A stretch of DNA of 8,224 nucleotides. Origin: Kofleriaceae bacterium (GTDB taxonomy: Bacteria > Myxococcota_A > Polyangia > Haliangiales > Haliangiaceae). The stretch's first letter is position 1, and each line of letters begins with the position of its first letter. The position numbers and the translations under genes are program-made. The notes under the pieces are model-generated. The model saw only the letters and a list, made by a program, of their open reading frames with translations, did no database searches and was not told the DNA's origin. Location: contig JAHEAK010000210.1 in NCBI GenBank assembly GCA_024642805.1, forward strand, positions 1 to 8,224, read 5' to 3'. Below, piece by piece: positions 1 through 6,003 of this stretch.

Positions 1-909
1 GGAGCCGTCTACGACATGGCCGGCAAGCGCGAACAGGCCGAGACCGAGCTTCTGGCCGGCCTGCAAGCCTTCCGAGGCATGCCAGAGGGCAAGACTGAAG
101 AGATTGCCAGTTCCTTGCACAATCTGGCCGCGCTGGCTCTCGACGCCGGCGATCGCGCCCTGGCCAAGGAACGCTTCGAAGAATCGCTGGCACTGCGCGA
201 GAGCTTCTTTGGCAAGTCCCATCCTTCGGTTGCGCAGTCCTGCCTTGGCCTGGGCGCGTTGGCCAGGCGCAACAACGAACTTCCACTTGCACGCAGCTAC
301 TACCAGCGAGCCGAGGCCATCTATCGGCAGGTCTTTGGCGAAGACTACGCAGCGCTTGGCGCGGTCCACAACAATCTCGCCATCGTCTTCATGAGCGAGA
401 AGGACTACGCCCACGCCGTCGAGCAGCATGAGCGGGCACTTGCCATACGCAGCGCGCAATACGGCGTCGATCATCCGTTGGTGGCGCAGTCGTATAGTGG
501 TCTTGGCAACGCCCTCTTGGCCTTAGGACGCGTAGACGAAGCCTTGCAGTACCACGAAAAATCCGTGGCTCTGCGTCGCAAGGCCTACCCACCGGAGCAT
601 CCATCGATTGCGATTGGCTTGCATGGACTGGCTGGCGCACTCTCGGGCGAAGGTGAATTTCAGAAGGCCATCGACACCCGCGGCGAGGCGATAGCGATCG
701 TCCTGAAGGCGGGCGCGGACGCGGCCGATGTAGCGGAGATGGAGTTTGCGCAGGCTCGTGATCTCTGGCAGCTGCCAGGCGAGAAAGGCCGAAGCCAGGC
801 GCTCGACTTGGCGCGCTCGGCACAAGCAGGCTATGAGAGCGCGGGCGAGAGCTCTGCAGCCGAACTCGCTGAGGTTGCGGCTTGGCTCACCAGCCACAGC
901 AAGGTATAG
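1..909 (+). CDS. TPR-repeat protein, C-terminal part (likely tail of a TPR-containing Ser/Thr kinase); 5' end outside window
   Basis: The reading frame is open from base 1 (G-A-V-Y-D before the first ATG at 16), so the visible 302 residues are very likely the C-terminal part of a larger protein. It contains about five consecutive repeats of roughly 42 residues, from about residue 40 to 235. They follow the kinesin-light-chain/TPR_10-12 pattern: a helix with an N-L-A or G-L-G core, then A-x-x-x-x-x-x-A-L-A-I-R, then a G-x-x-H-P-x-V/I-A linker. Such repeats form a right-handed superhelix that binds proteins. The last 65 residues are an Ala-rich helical tail ending with A-A-W-L-T-S-H. That ending resembles the C-termini of myxobacterial Ser/Thr kinases carrying TPRs (family knowledge), so an N-terminal kinase domain upstream is inferred but not seen. 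A stand-alone TPR protein is the alternative. The TAG stop lies inside a 20-bp tandem repeat. Confidence 0.85.
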   Translation, partial: GAVYDMAGKREQAETELLAGLQAFRGMPEGKTEEIASSLHNLAALALDAGDRALAKERFEESLALRESFFGKSHPSVAQSCLGLGALARRNNELPLARSYYQRAEAIYRQVFGEDYAALGAVHNNLAIVFMSEKDYAHAVEQHERALAIRSAQYGVDHPLVAQSYSGLGNALLALGRVDEALQYHEKSVALRRKAYPPEHPSIAIGLHGLAGALSGEGEFQKAIDTRGEAIAIVLKAGADAADVAEMEFAQARDLWQLPGEKGRSQALDLARSAQAGYESAGESSAAELAEVAAWLTSHSKV

Positions 910-955
910 AGCTGTCAGTGCAAGGATAGAGCTGTCAGTGCAAGGATAGAGCTGT
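906..955 (+). repeat. 20-bp tandem repeat, 2.5 perfect copies, spanning the TPR gene stop codon
   Basis: The unit ATAGAGCTGTCAGTGCAAGG occurs perfectly at 906-925 and 926-945, with a half copy at 946-955. The bases just before it (GCAAGG at 899-904, then one extra T) match the unit's end, so the array seems to have grown from the 3' end of the TPR gene. Each copy contains TAG (907, 927, 947). Because 20 is not a multiple of three, these stops fall in three different frames. The repeat carries no strong dyad symmetry, so it does not look like a terminator hairpin. Confidence 0.9.
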
Positions 956-1136
956 AGGCTCGGCCACACGGAATACGGGGACTCCCTCCCCAGATTGGCC
1001 GCTTGGCTCCCCATGTGTGGCGTCAGTTGCGACAGGGCTCCGATTGCAACTAGCTGTTCTGCAAGGCTCTGAGTGGCGCGGATCTGCGGCGATGAACGGG
1101 CTTTCGGGCGGTCCCAAACTTGCTGAAGGAGAGTGT
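956..1136. other. Intergenic region upstream of the LamG-type lipoprotein gene
   Basis: No gene is supported here. Two weak structures can be seen. One is an inverted repeat, AGTTGC at 1025-1030 against GCAACT at 1046-1051. It extends inward by a G-T and an A-T pair and leaves an 11-nt loop. The other is a degenerate match to the upstream 20-bp repeat at about 1053-1066 (GCTGT, then TGCAAGG). No convincing -35/-10 pair was found. A promoter for the downstream gene is expected here but cannot be located by eye. Confidence 0.35.
1126..1131 (+). promoter_or_regulatory. Ribosome binding site AAGGAG that sets a GTG start at 1137
   Basis: AAGGAG lies 5 nt before GTG at 1137. This is the best Shine-Dalgarno match seen upstream of any gene in the window. 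It places the start directly before a lipoprotein signal peptide, even though the frame stays open for another 40 codons upstream. Confidence 0.75.
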
Positions 1137-2078
1137 GTGCTGAAATCGATGCTCCTGCTCTTCGGATTCGCGCTCGCCGCATGCACCTTCGACACCTCGA
1201 ATCAATCGCTCGGCGGCAATGATCTTGGCACCGCGGGCGGAGCGGATGCGGGTGGGGTTGGCGTCGACGTGGACGCTGGAGGCAATGTGACGCCGCCGCA
1301 AGAGGATGCGGCGCCACCGCAGGTGCCCAGCACGCAACTCATCTCTGACACGGCCATTGTTCGCTACTTCATCAACGACGCGCTCTTCTTCGAGACGCCA
1401 AGCCAGGTTCGCGATGCCATCGGCAATCCCGAGCTCAATCTCGACATCGTCGATCCGGACGAAAATGCTTCCTTCGTCAACGTCGACAGCCATCGAGGAA
1501 TTTCCTTTTCGGAGATCAACGCCAGCACGCGCCTCACCGTGCCCATTGCTGACAGCAAGATTCACCAGCAGCTCGACGGTTCGCGTACGGGCACCATCGA
1601 GCTGGTCGTCGATCTGGAGGATGTGGTGTCTATTGGCAGTCGCATCAGTCACGTCGGCACGGGAACGGATGGCGGGCTCTTTACCTTGCGTGCCTCCGAC
1701 ACCAACACGGTCGACTTCTTCGTCAACAACCTTCCGACGGGCCGCTGGGTAGTGGACATGTCCAGTGGACGTATGGTGATCCATGTCGTTCTCGATACCA
1801 ACGAGGTCACGGCCAGCGAGCGAGTGAAGCTCTACGTCGATGGCCAACGAGTCACGCCTTTGGTCATGTTGGCGCCGAACAAGAACGTCCGCATCAGCAT
1901 TCCGACGGGGACGGGTCAGTCCTACACCCTCGGCAATCGCGAAATTGGCGATCGCAGCCTACAAGGCACCTTCTACTATGCCGCCATGTACTCGGGAGCG
2001 ATGAGCGCTGACGTGGTTGCGCACAATGCCACTGTCCTACATGGCACCGACGACAGTTCGCAGATTGTCGGGCAGTAG
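1137..2078 (+). CDS. Secreted lipoprotein with a LamG/concanavalin-A-like domain
   Basis: This is a 313-residue protein starting at GTG 1137, chosen for the AAGGAG site and the signal peptide. Residues 1-15 (Lys3, then a Leu/Phe/Ala core) end in the lipobox L-A-A-C, with the lipidated Cys at 16. A flexible Gly/Asp/Ala/Pro linker follows to about residue 60. The rest is beta-strand-rich and resembles a LamG/concanavalin-A-like jelly roll. Visible parts include G-T-I-E-L-V-V-D-L, the K-L-Y-V-D-G-Q-R-V strand typical of such folds, and a C-terminal G-T-F-Y-Y-A-A-M-Y-S strand followed by a helix-like end. Such domains usually bind glycans or proteins at the cell surface. No catalytic motif is seen, so a binding or surface role is inferred. 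The gene sits alone: 227 bp follow the TPR gene and about 80 bp precede the next gene. The lipoprotein call is strong; the fold call is moderate. Confidence 0.82.
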   Translation: MLKSMLLLFGFALAACTFDTSNQSLGGNDLGTAGGADAGGVGVDVDAGGNVTPPQEDAAPPQVPSTQLISDTAIVRYFINDALFFETPSQVRDAIGNPELNLDIVDPDENASFVNVDSHRGISFSEINASTRLTVPIADSKIHQQLDGSRTGTIELVVDLEDVVSIGSRISHVGTGTDGGLFTLRASDTNTVDFFVNNLPTGRWVVDMSSGRMVIHVVLDTNEVTASERVKLYVDGQRVTPLVMLAPNKNVRISIPTGTGQSYTLGNREIGDRSLQGTFYYAAMYSGAMSADVVAHNATVLHGTDDSSQIVGQ

Positions 2079-2118
2079 CCAAGCGCGAGCGTCAGAACTG
2101 CGCTGAGCAGTGGGCCCG

Positions 2119-2139
2119 CCGGCGGCGACCGAGCGCCGG
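2119..2139. terminator. Possible GC-rich hairpin after the LamG-type lipoprotein gene
   Basis: CCGGCG at 2119-2124 can pair with CGCCGG at 2134-2139 across a 9-nt loop, 40 bp after the stop codon. No T-tract follows, and short GC dyads are common in DNA of this composition. A terminator role is only a possibility. Confidence 0.2.
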
Positions 2140-2160
2140 GGGTAGTGATAGGCTGTGGCC

Positions 2161-3162
2161 ATGGGTCTGGCGCCACGCGGTCTGTCGATGTCTTGCTTCG
2201 CCGCGTCAGCTGCCCTGGTGCGGAGCCTGGCGCGGAGCATGATGCTTGCCCAAACGCTTGCCCTGATGCTTACCCTGATGCTTGGGCTCTCGGCTTGCGG
2301 CGGTGCCTTGCCGAGCAGTCCCTCGTCGGCCGCCCTGCACCGCGATCTGGAACGTCTGGTTGGCCTCGCCGACGCTGAAGGTTGGAGCATCGACCGAGTC
2401 GAAGTTCAGGAGGTCGAGCCCGCGGCTCTGATGTCGCTGTGCCGAACCACCGAGGAGAGTCGCTCGCAACTTTTGAGCTGGCTCGATAGCCGCATCGAAG
2501 CGCTGGGTGGGCCACCAGCACTTGCCTACGAAAGGCACGGCAGAGATCTAGGAGCTATCGACGAGCTCTTGACCCTCAGTCGGATTCGCATGGTCCTTGT
2601 GCAGGGCATGCGCAACGCCGAGCAAGACTGTCCCTTCTGGGTCGGGCAGAGCCGCGACTTTCGCGGACGGCAGATCCTAGATGATCGCTGGTTCGTGTCG
2701 CTGGGCGGCGGTGGCAAGGGCCTGCTGGTTCGCCAAGAGGGCGTCGTCGACGTCAACTTCGGCGGCGCGGGTCGTCTGCTGGCCGGTCGAGGCATTGGCC
2801 GACATGCGACTCTCTTAGCCGGCCTCGAGCTCGGGGTGGGCGCTGCTTTCCCCAAGGACGCTGAGGGTGATCGTGGTGCCCTCACACTGGCTATCGACAG
2901 TGTCGTTCCTCTGGTCTACCGCCATCGCCTGGTCAACTCCTACTGGGAAGCCGAGGCTGGTTACATCGCCCATACCACCGACCAGGACTACCAGACCACC
3001 CACGGCGTGCACGTCGGAGCGGCCATTGGTGGCTCTGCGGCAAGGCGGCGATGGATCTTTCCGGGCGCGGCACTGGGCATCAGTTACGAGCGCATCGTCG
3101 AAGACAAGATTCTGCACATCGTTAAGCTTGGCTTTCGCGTCGCCTTCGACGTCTCTCTCTAG
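2161..3162 (+). CDS. Unrecognised lipoprotein with a beta-barrel-like C-terminal half, upstream of fetAB
   Basis: I do not recognise this family. From ATG 2161 the product has 333 residues. The signal peptide has several Arg, then a Leu/Met/Ala core, and ends in lipobox L-S-A-C with Cys46. GTG 2155, ATG 2188 and ATG 2239 are alternative starts. ATG 2161 was preferred because a weak ATAGG lies 8 nt upstream; ATG 2239 would leave no positive n-region. Residues about 58-165 look helical and charged and contain two Cys. From about residue 177 to the end the pattern changes to alternating Gly/aromatic/hydrophobic strands (for example W-F-V-S-L-G-G-G, W-E-A-E-A-G-Y, V-G-A-A-I-G-G). It ends in L-G-F-R-V-A-F-D-V-S-L, close to the terminal strand of an outer-membrane beta-barrel. 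Only 13 nt separate it from fetA, so co-transcription with an iron exporter is likely. An outer-envelope partner role is inference. Confidence 0.7.
   Translation: MGLAPRGLSMSCFAASAALVRSLARSMMLAQTLALMLTLMLGLSACGGALPSSPSSAALHRDLERLVGLADAEGWSIDRVEVQEVEPAALMSLCRTTEESRSQLLSWLDSRIEALGGPPALAYERHGRDLGAIDELLTLSRIRMVLVQGMRNAEQDCPFWVGQSRDFRGRQILDDRWFVSLGGGGKGLLVRQEGVVDVNFGGAGRLLAGRGIGRHATLLAGLELGVGAAFPKDAEGDRGALTLAIDSVVPLVYRHRLVNSYWEAEAGYIAHTTDQDYQTTHGVHVGAAIGGSAARRRWIFPGAALGISYERIVEDKILHIVKLGFRVAFDVSL
2244..2291 (+). repeat. 12-bp imperfect tandem repeat (4 units) encoding the signal-peptide core
   Basis: Four consecutive 12-bp units start at 2244, 2256, 2268 and 2280: GCTTGCCCAAAC, GCTTGCCCTGAT, GCTTACCCTGAT and GCTTGGGCTCTC. 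All begin with GCTT. They lie in frame and encode four Leu-led tetrapeptides (L-A-Q-T, L-A-L-M, L-T-L-M, L-G-L-S), which form the hydrophobic core just before the lipobox Cys. Confidence 0.75.
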
Positions 3163-3175
3163 TACCGCGGCAACG

Positions 3176-3844
3176 ATGGTCCTACTCCGAGCGAAGGCAC
3201 TGGCCATTCCCCTCCTAGCTGGAGAAGATCACACACCCATGGTGGGACCTGTGGATCTCGAGGTGCACGCGGGGGAAGCACTCACCATCACCGGCCCATC
3301 TGGGTCTGGGAAGAGCACGCTTCTGCGCTGTCTTGCCATCCTCGAGGCCCGCGCGCAGGGCAGCCTGCACTTTCTCGATGTGCAGGTTGCAAGCGCTGCG
3401 GTACCCGCGTTCCGACGCCAGGTGATCTACGTCGCGCAAACGCCACCGCGTTTTGCTGGCAGCGTCCTCGAGTCGCTGCAGATGGCCTTTGGCTTTGCGA
3501 GCAGCACGCAAGCCTTCTCCAAGGAGCGCGCCGCGGCCATGTGTGAGGAGCTGCTCTTGCCACCAGACATTCTTGGCCGCTCCCTCGCGCGGGTCTCGGG
3601 CGGCGAAGCCCAGCGACTCGGCATCGTGCGTGCGCTGCTCTTGGATCCAAGGGTCTTGCTCCTCGATGAGCCAACTAGCGCGCTGGATCTCGATGCCGAA
3701 GCCGCCGTGCACCACATGATCGAGACCTGGTTTGCCAAGGGCGATCGCGCGACCGTGTCGATTTCGCACAAGCGCGAGCTTCTGGCCTCGGTCGGCACGC
3801 GCCGCATGCACATGCTCCAGGGTCGGCTCGGGGAGGCCGCATGA
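3176..3844 (+). CDS. fetA: ABC transporter ATP-binding protein, FetA (YbbL) type iron exporter ATPase
   Basis: This 222-residue single-domain ABC ATPase is close to the usual FetA length of about 225. Walker A G-P-S-G-S-G-K-S-T is at 40-48, the Q-loop Gln at 88 and the signature V-S-G-G-E-A-Q-R at 140-147. Walker B V-L-L-L-D-E-P is at 160-166 (Asp164, catalytic Glu165), the D-loop S-A-L-D at 168-171 and the switch His at 198. All catalytic elements are intact. It would power transport through the permease encoded next, whose start codon overlaps this stop (ATGA at 3841-3844). The FetA identity rests mainly on that UPF0014 partner, because ABC ATPases alone are hard to tell apart. FetAB of E. 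coli exports iron and protects against peroxide stress (family knowledge). The ATG at 3176 has no clear Shine-Dalgarno site and lies 13 nt after the previous stop, so translational coupling is likely. Confidence 0.93.
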   Translation: MVLLRAKALAIPLLAGEDHTPMVGPVDLEVHAGEALTITGPSGSGKSTLLRCLAILEARAQGSLHFLDVQVASAAVPAFRRQVIYVAQTPPRFAGSVLESLQMAFGFASSTQAFSKERAAAMCEELLLPPDILGRSLARVSGGEAQRLGIVRALLLDPRVLLLDEPTSALDLDAEAAVHHMIETWFAKGDRATVSISHKRELLASVGTRRMHMLQGRLGEAA

Positions 3845-4632
3845 ACGCACTGCCCATCTCCAACTCCGGACTGGCCATCGCCGCCGGCTTTATCGCCCTG
3901 GCCGGGGGCGTGTCCTTTGCGCTGCGCCTGGGTGTTTCCAAGCGCCTGTGGATCGCCGCGCTTCGCACGGTGGTGCAGCTCGGGCTGCTCGGCCTGGTCC
4001 TCGAGTGGGTCTTCGATCAACGCAGCGTCATCGTCATCGTCGCCGTGATTGCCAGCATGGTGATCAACGCTGGCATTGCCTCCGTTCGCCGCACCGAGCG
4101 TCGCTACCAGGGCATCTGGCACAGCGGCCTGATCGCGGTTACCTGCAGCAGCGTCATCACCGCCTTTGTCGTTATCGAGCTCGTGATCCGCGTCGACCCC
4201 TGGTACGAGCCGCGCTACATCATCCCCTTGCTCGGCATGGTGCTCGGCAATGCCTTGACCGGTCTTTCCCTGTGTCTCGATCGGGTCATGGCTGATCTCG
4301 ACGACAAACGCGATCAAGTCGAAGGACGTCTGGCCCTGGGAGCCACCATCTGGGAAGCCTGTCGTCCCTTCATCTCCGATGGCGTGCGCACGGGCATCAT
4401 CCCCATCGTCAACTCGATGACCGTGGCCGGCATCGTCAGCTTGCCCGGGATGATGACAGGGCAAATTCTGGCGGGCGCATCACCGGCCCAGGCCGTGAAG
4501 TATCAGATCGTCGTTATGTTCATGATTGCCGGCGCGACCAGCCTGGGCGCGCTCCTGGCTGGGCTCATGACCTTTCGCCGTCTGGTATCCGCCGACCATC
4601 AGCTCGCGCATCATCGCCTGCGCAAGCTGTGA
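3841..4632 (+). CDS. fetB: Iron export permease FetB (YbbM, UPF0014 family)
   Basis: This 263-residue inner-membrane protein matches the family length of about 260. Seven hydrophobic segments can be placed at roughly 9-29, 37-57, 62-81, 93-116, 126-147, 186-212 and 221-245. The family's conserved stretches are present: I-P-L-L-G-M-V-L-G-N-A-L at 128-139 and, in the last third, R-T-G-I-I-P-I-V-N-S-M at 183-193, V-S-L-P-G-M-M-T-G at 199-207 and A-V-K-Y-Q-I at 218-223. The cytoplasmic part between segments 5 and 6 holds a charged helix (D-L-D-D-K-R-D-Q-V-E), the likely coupling region for FetA. The start ATG overlaps the fetA stop and has GGGGAGG 4 nt upstream, inside fetA. With FetA it would form an ATP-driven exporter of cytosolic iron. 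No Fur box or other metal-responsive operator was recognised upstream of the operon. Confidence 0.94.
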   Translation: MNALPISNSGLAIAAGFIALAGGVSFALRLGVSKRLWIAALRTVVQLGLLGLVLEWVFDQRSVIVIVAVIASMVINAGIASVRRTERRYQGIWHSGLIAVTCSSVITAFVVIELVIRVDPWYEPRYIIPLLGMVLGNALTGLSLCLDRVMADLDDKRDQVEGRLALGATIWEACRPFISDGVRTGIIPIVNSMTVAGIVSLPGMMTGQILAGASPAQAVKYQIVVMFMIAGATSLGALLAGLMTFRRLVSADHQLAHHRLRKL

Positions 4633-4646
4633 GCGATGTGCACCTG

Positions 4647-5801
4647 CTATTCGACGCGGGTGGGGGCGCAGGTCGAAACGCCAGCTCCGACCACTCGATA
4701 GGGTGAGTTGGCGACGACGATGGTCGAGATACCTGTCGCAGGATCGAGTTCCCAAACGCGATTGGTGCTCACGGGTGTTCCCGAGGTTACGAAGAGGTAG
4801 AACTTGCCTCCCCAGTGGGCAAAGGCCCATGCGTTTGCGTCGCCATCGAGGGCATTGAGATCCCAGCGCTGCATGCGCTCGCCGCTCTCCTTGTCGATGT
4901 TTGCCACCTGAGGAGCGATGGATCCTGGCCAATAGCCATAAAAGGAGGCGTCACCGGTACCCGTGAGCTCGGGCATGAAATCCGAGCTTGGCAACGGAGC
5001 GATGGCGGTTGGTTCAAGCGAGACTTTGTCGATGCGTCCCCAGTTGCCCTGGGCGGCAGCACCGCTTGCGCCGCCAGCGATGAACAGGGTCTCGGCGTTG
5101 GAACCCGGAGCGTCACTGACAAAGCCCATACCAAAGAGTTGGAATCCGGCTGCGCCCGGTACCCAGTTGGTTCGCTGACACGAGGCGTCCTGCGTCGACA
5201 CGTTGAAAATTTCGCCGCTTGTGTACAGGACGTAGGCGATGCCTCCGCGATCGACTGACATGGAGAAGGGCGTCGCCATGTTGCGCTCGGCGAACTCTGG
5301 ATAGGGAAGGTCTGCGGGGCAATTTACGTCACCAATCAGGGTGAAGGGACTGGCGTCGATGTAGAACTGATTGGGATCGAAGCTGATGAGGCGATACGAG
5401 CTGTCGATCAAGTAGATGAGCTGCGTGCCGTTCAGTTCACACTGGGCTTCTCCACAGGTGCCGCGCTGACACTGCTCGAAGTCACAACGGGTGATGAAGT
5501 CACCGAGGGTGCCATCGGTGTTGCACTCGTAGACGTCATCGCTCACACAGGTGCGCGGGTCGCCAGGATGGCATTCGACGCAGCCCATGGAGTCGTCACA
5601 CACGGTGCTGCCAGCGCACAGACTGTGATCCTCGAAGTAGTCGCCATTGCAGGTCTGGAAGCTCTGCCCGTCGCAGCGGGTTTCCGAGCCAGAACAGGCG
5701 TCGTCGGCCCCGTGCGAGTCATTGGCGCCGCAAGCGGCGAGCATGAGCAAGAGGCCAAGGCCCATGCCCTGCATACGTGTTTTGCTGAAATGGATTCCCA
5801 T
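4647..5801 (-). CDS. Cys-rich lipoprotein with a propeller-like C-terminal domain
   Basis: This is a 384-residue protein. Residues 1-23 form a signal peptide (Lys7, Arg9, Gly/Leu/Met core) ending in lipobox L-A-A-C, so Cys24 is the lipidated residue. Residues 36-121 contain 13 further Cys with short acidic spacers, a pattern common in myxobacterial surface lipoproteins and probably held by disulfides. After that, strand-rich stretches recur: L-I-Y-L-I-D-S-S-Y-R-L, G-I-A-Y-V-L-Y-T-S-G-E-I-F, E-T-L-F-I-A-G-G, A-N-I-D-K-E-S-G-E-R-M, R-V-W-E-L-D-P-A-T-G. These resemble blades of a beta-propeller or SMP-30-like repeat protein, but no catalytic residue can be named. The start ATG (5799-5801) has AAGGGG 7 nt upstream. 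It is convergent with fetB (14 nt between stops) and divergent from the SnoaL-like gene. A cell-surface binding or sensing role is inferred; the true function is unknown. Confidence 0.85.
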   Translation of the reverse strand: MGIHFSKTRMQGMGLGLLLMLAACGANDSHGADDACSGSETRCDGQSFQTCNGDYFEDHSLCAGSTVCDDSMGCVECHPGDPRTCVSDDVYECNTDGTLGDFITRCDFEQCQRGTCGEAQCELNGTQLIYLIDSSYRLISFDPNQFYIDASPFTLIGDVNCPADLPYPEFAERNMATPFSMSVDRGGIAYVLYTSGEIFNVSTQDASCQRTNWVPGAAGFQLFGMGFVSDAPGSNAETLFIAGGASGAAAQGNWGRIDKVSLEPTAIAPLPSSDFMPELTGTGDASFYGYWPGSIAPQVANIDKESGERMQRWDLNALDGDANAWAFAHWGGKFYLFVTSGTPVSTNRVWELDPATGISTIVVANSPYRVVGAGVSTCAPTRVE

Positions 5802-5808
5802 GTCGTGT

Positions 5809-5814
5809 CCCCTT
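5809..5814 (-). promoter_or_regulatory. Ribosome binding site AAGGGG of the Cys-rich lipoprotein gene
   Basis: On the minus strand AAGGGG lies 7 nt before the ATG at 5799-5801. It supports this start, which places a complete lipoprotein signal peptide at the N-terminus. Confidence 0.6.
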
Positions 5815-6003
5815 GGGGGTTTTAGGCCAAAAGCCGGGTTTTGTAGGCAGCGCCCCCAACGCGCTAGGCGCAGGCTAACACCGGCCCCTCTTTGAGCACC
5901 AGATGGCTAGATTGCCGGTGGCCATACCCCATTGCCAGCGACTTGGTCTGGCTATCCATGCCTAAGGACTGGGGGACTCGCCCTCGGCCCGCTACCATCG
6001 GGC
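5815..6003. promoter_or_regulatory. Divergent intergenic region expected to hold promoters for both flanking genes
   Basis: This stretch separates two divergently transcribed genes, so promoters for both should lie here or close by. No good sigma-70 pair stands out. The closest rightward candidate is TTGCCA at 5932-5937 and TATCCA at 5953-5958, but its 15-nt spacer is short. A 5-bp dyad, GCCAG at 5934-5938 against CTGGC at 5948-5952, overlaps it. No gene is supported in the stretch. Confidence 0.3.

Noticed and set aside
906..955. CRISPR array or attachment site at the tandem repeat
   Set aside because: The copies are directly adjacent without spacers, only 2.5 units are present, and no cas, integrase or transposase gene is nearby.
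1017..1136. Upstream in-frame extension of the LamG-type lipoprotein gene
   Set aside because: It would put about 40 non-hydrophobic residues before a complete lipoprotein signal peptide. The AAGGAG site points to GTG 1137.
523..1317. Long minus-strand open frame (264 codons) over the TPR gene end and the following intergenic region
   Set aside because: Its product is Arg/Ser/His-rich without recognisable domains. It overlaps clear TPR codons and runs across the tandem repeat, so it looks like a shadow frame.
1050..1847. Minus-strand open frame (265 codons) opposite the LamG-type lipoprotein gene
   Set aside because: The plus strand has a ribosome binding site, a lipobox and a domain-like sequence. 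The opposite frame has none of these.
2867..3175. Upstream in-frame extension of fetA
   Set aside because: The frame is open, but it overlaps the 3' end of the barrel-like lipoprotein gene. ABC ATPases of this type begin only about 35-40 residues before Walker A, which fits ATG 3176.
3427..4464. Long open frame (345 codons) on the minus strand opposite fetA/fetB
   Set aside because: It lies opposite two strongly recognised genes. Its translation is low-complexity Asp/Gly/His/Ala-rich with no fold-like pattern, as expected for an antisense frame in GC-rich DNA.
5932..5958. Sigma-70-like promoter TTGCCA / TATCCA for the SnoaL-like gene
   Set aside because: The spacer is only 15 nt and the -10 match is poor. 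It is not strong enough to list as its own feature.
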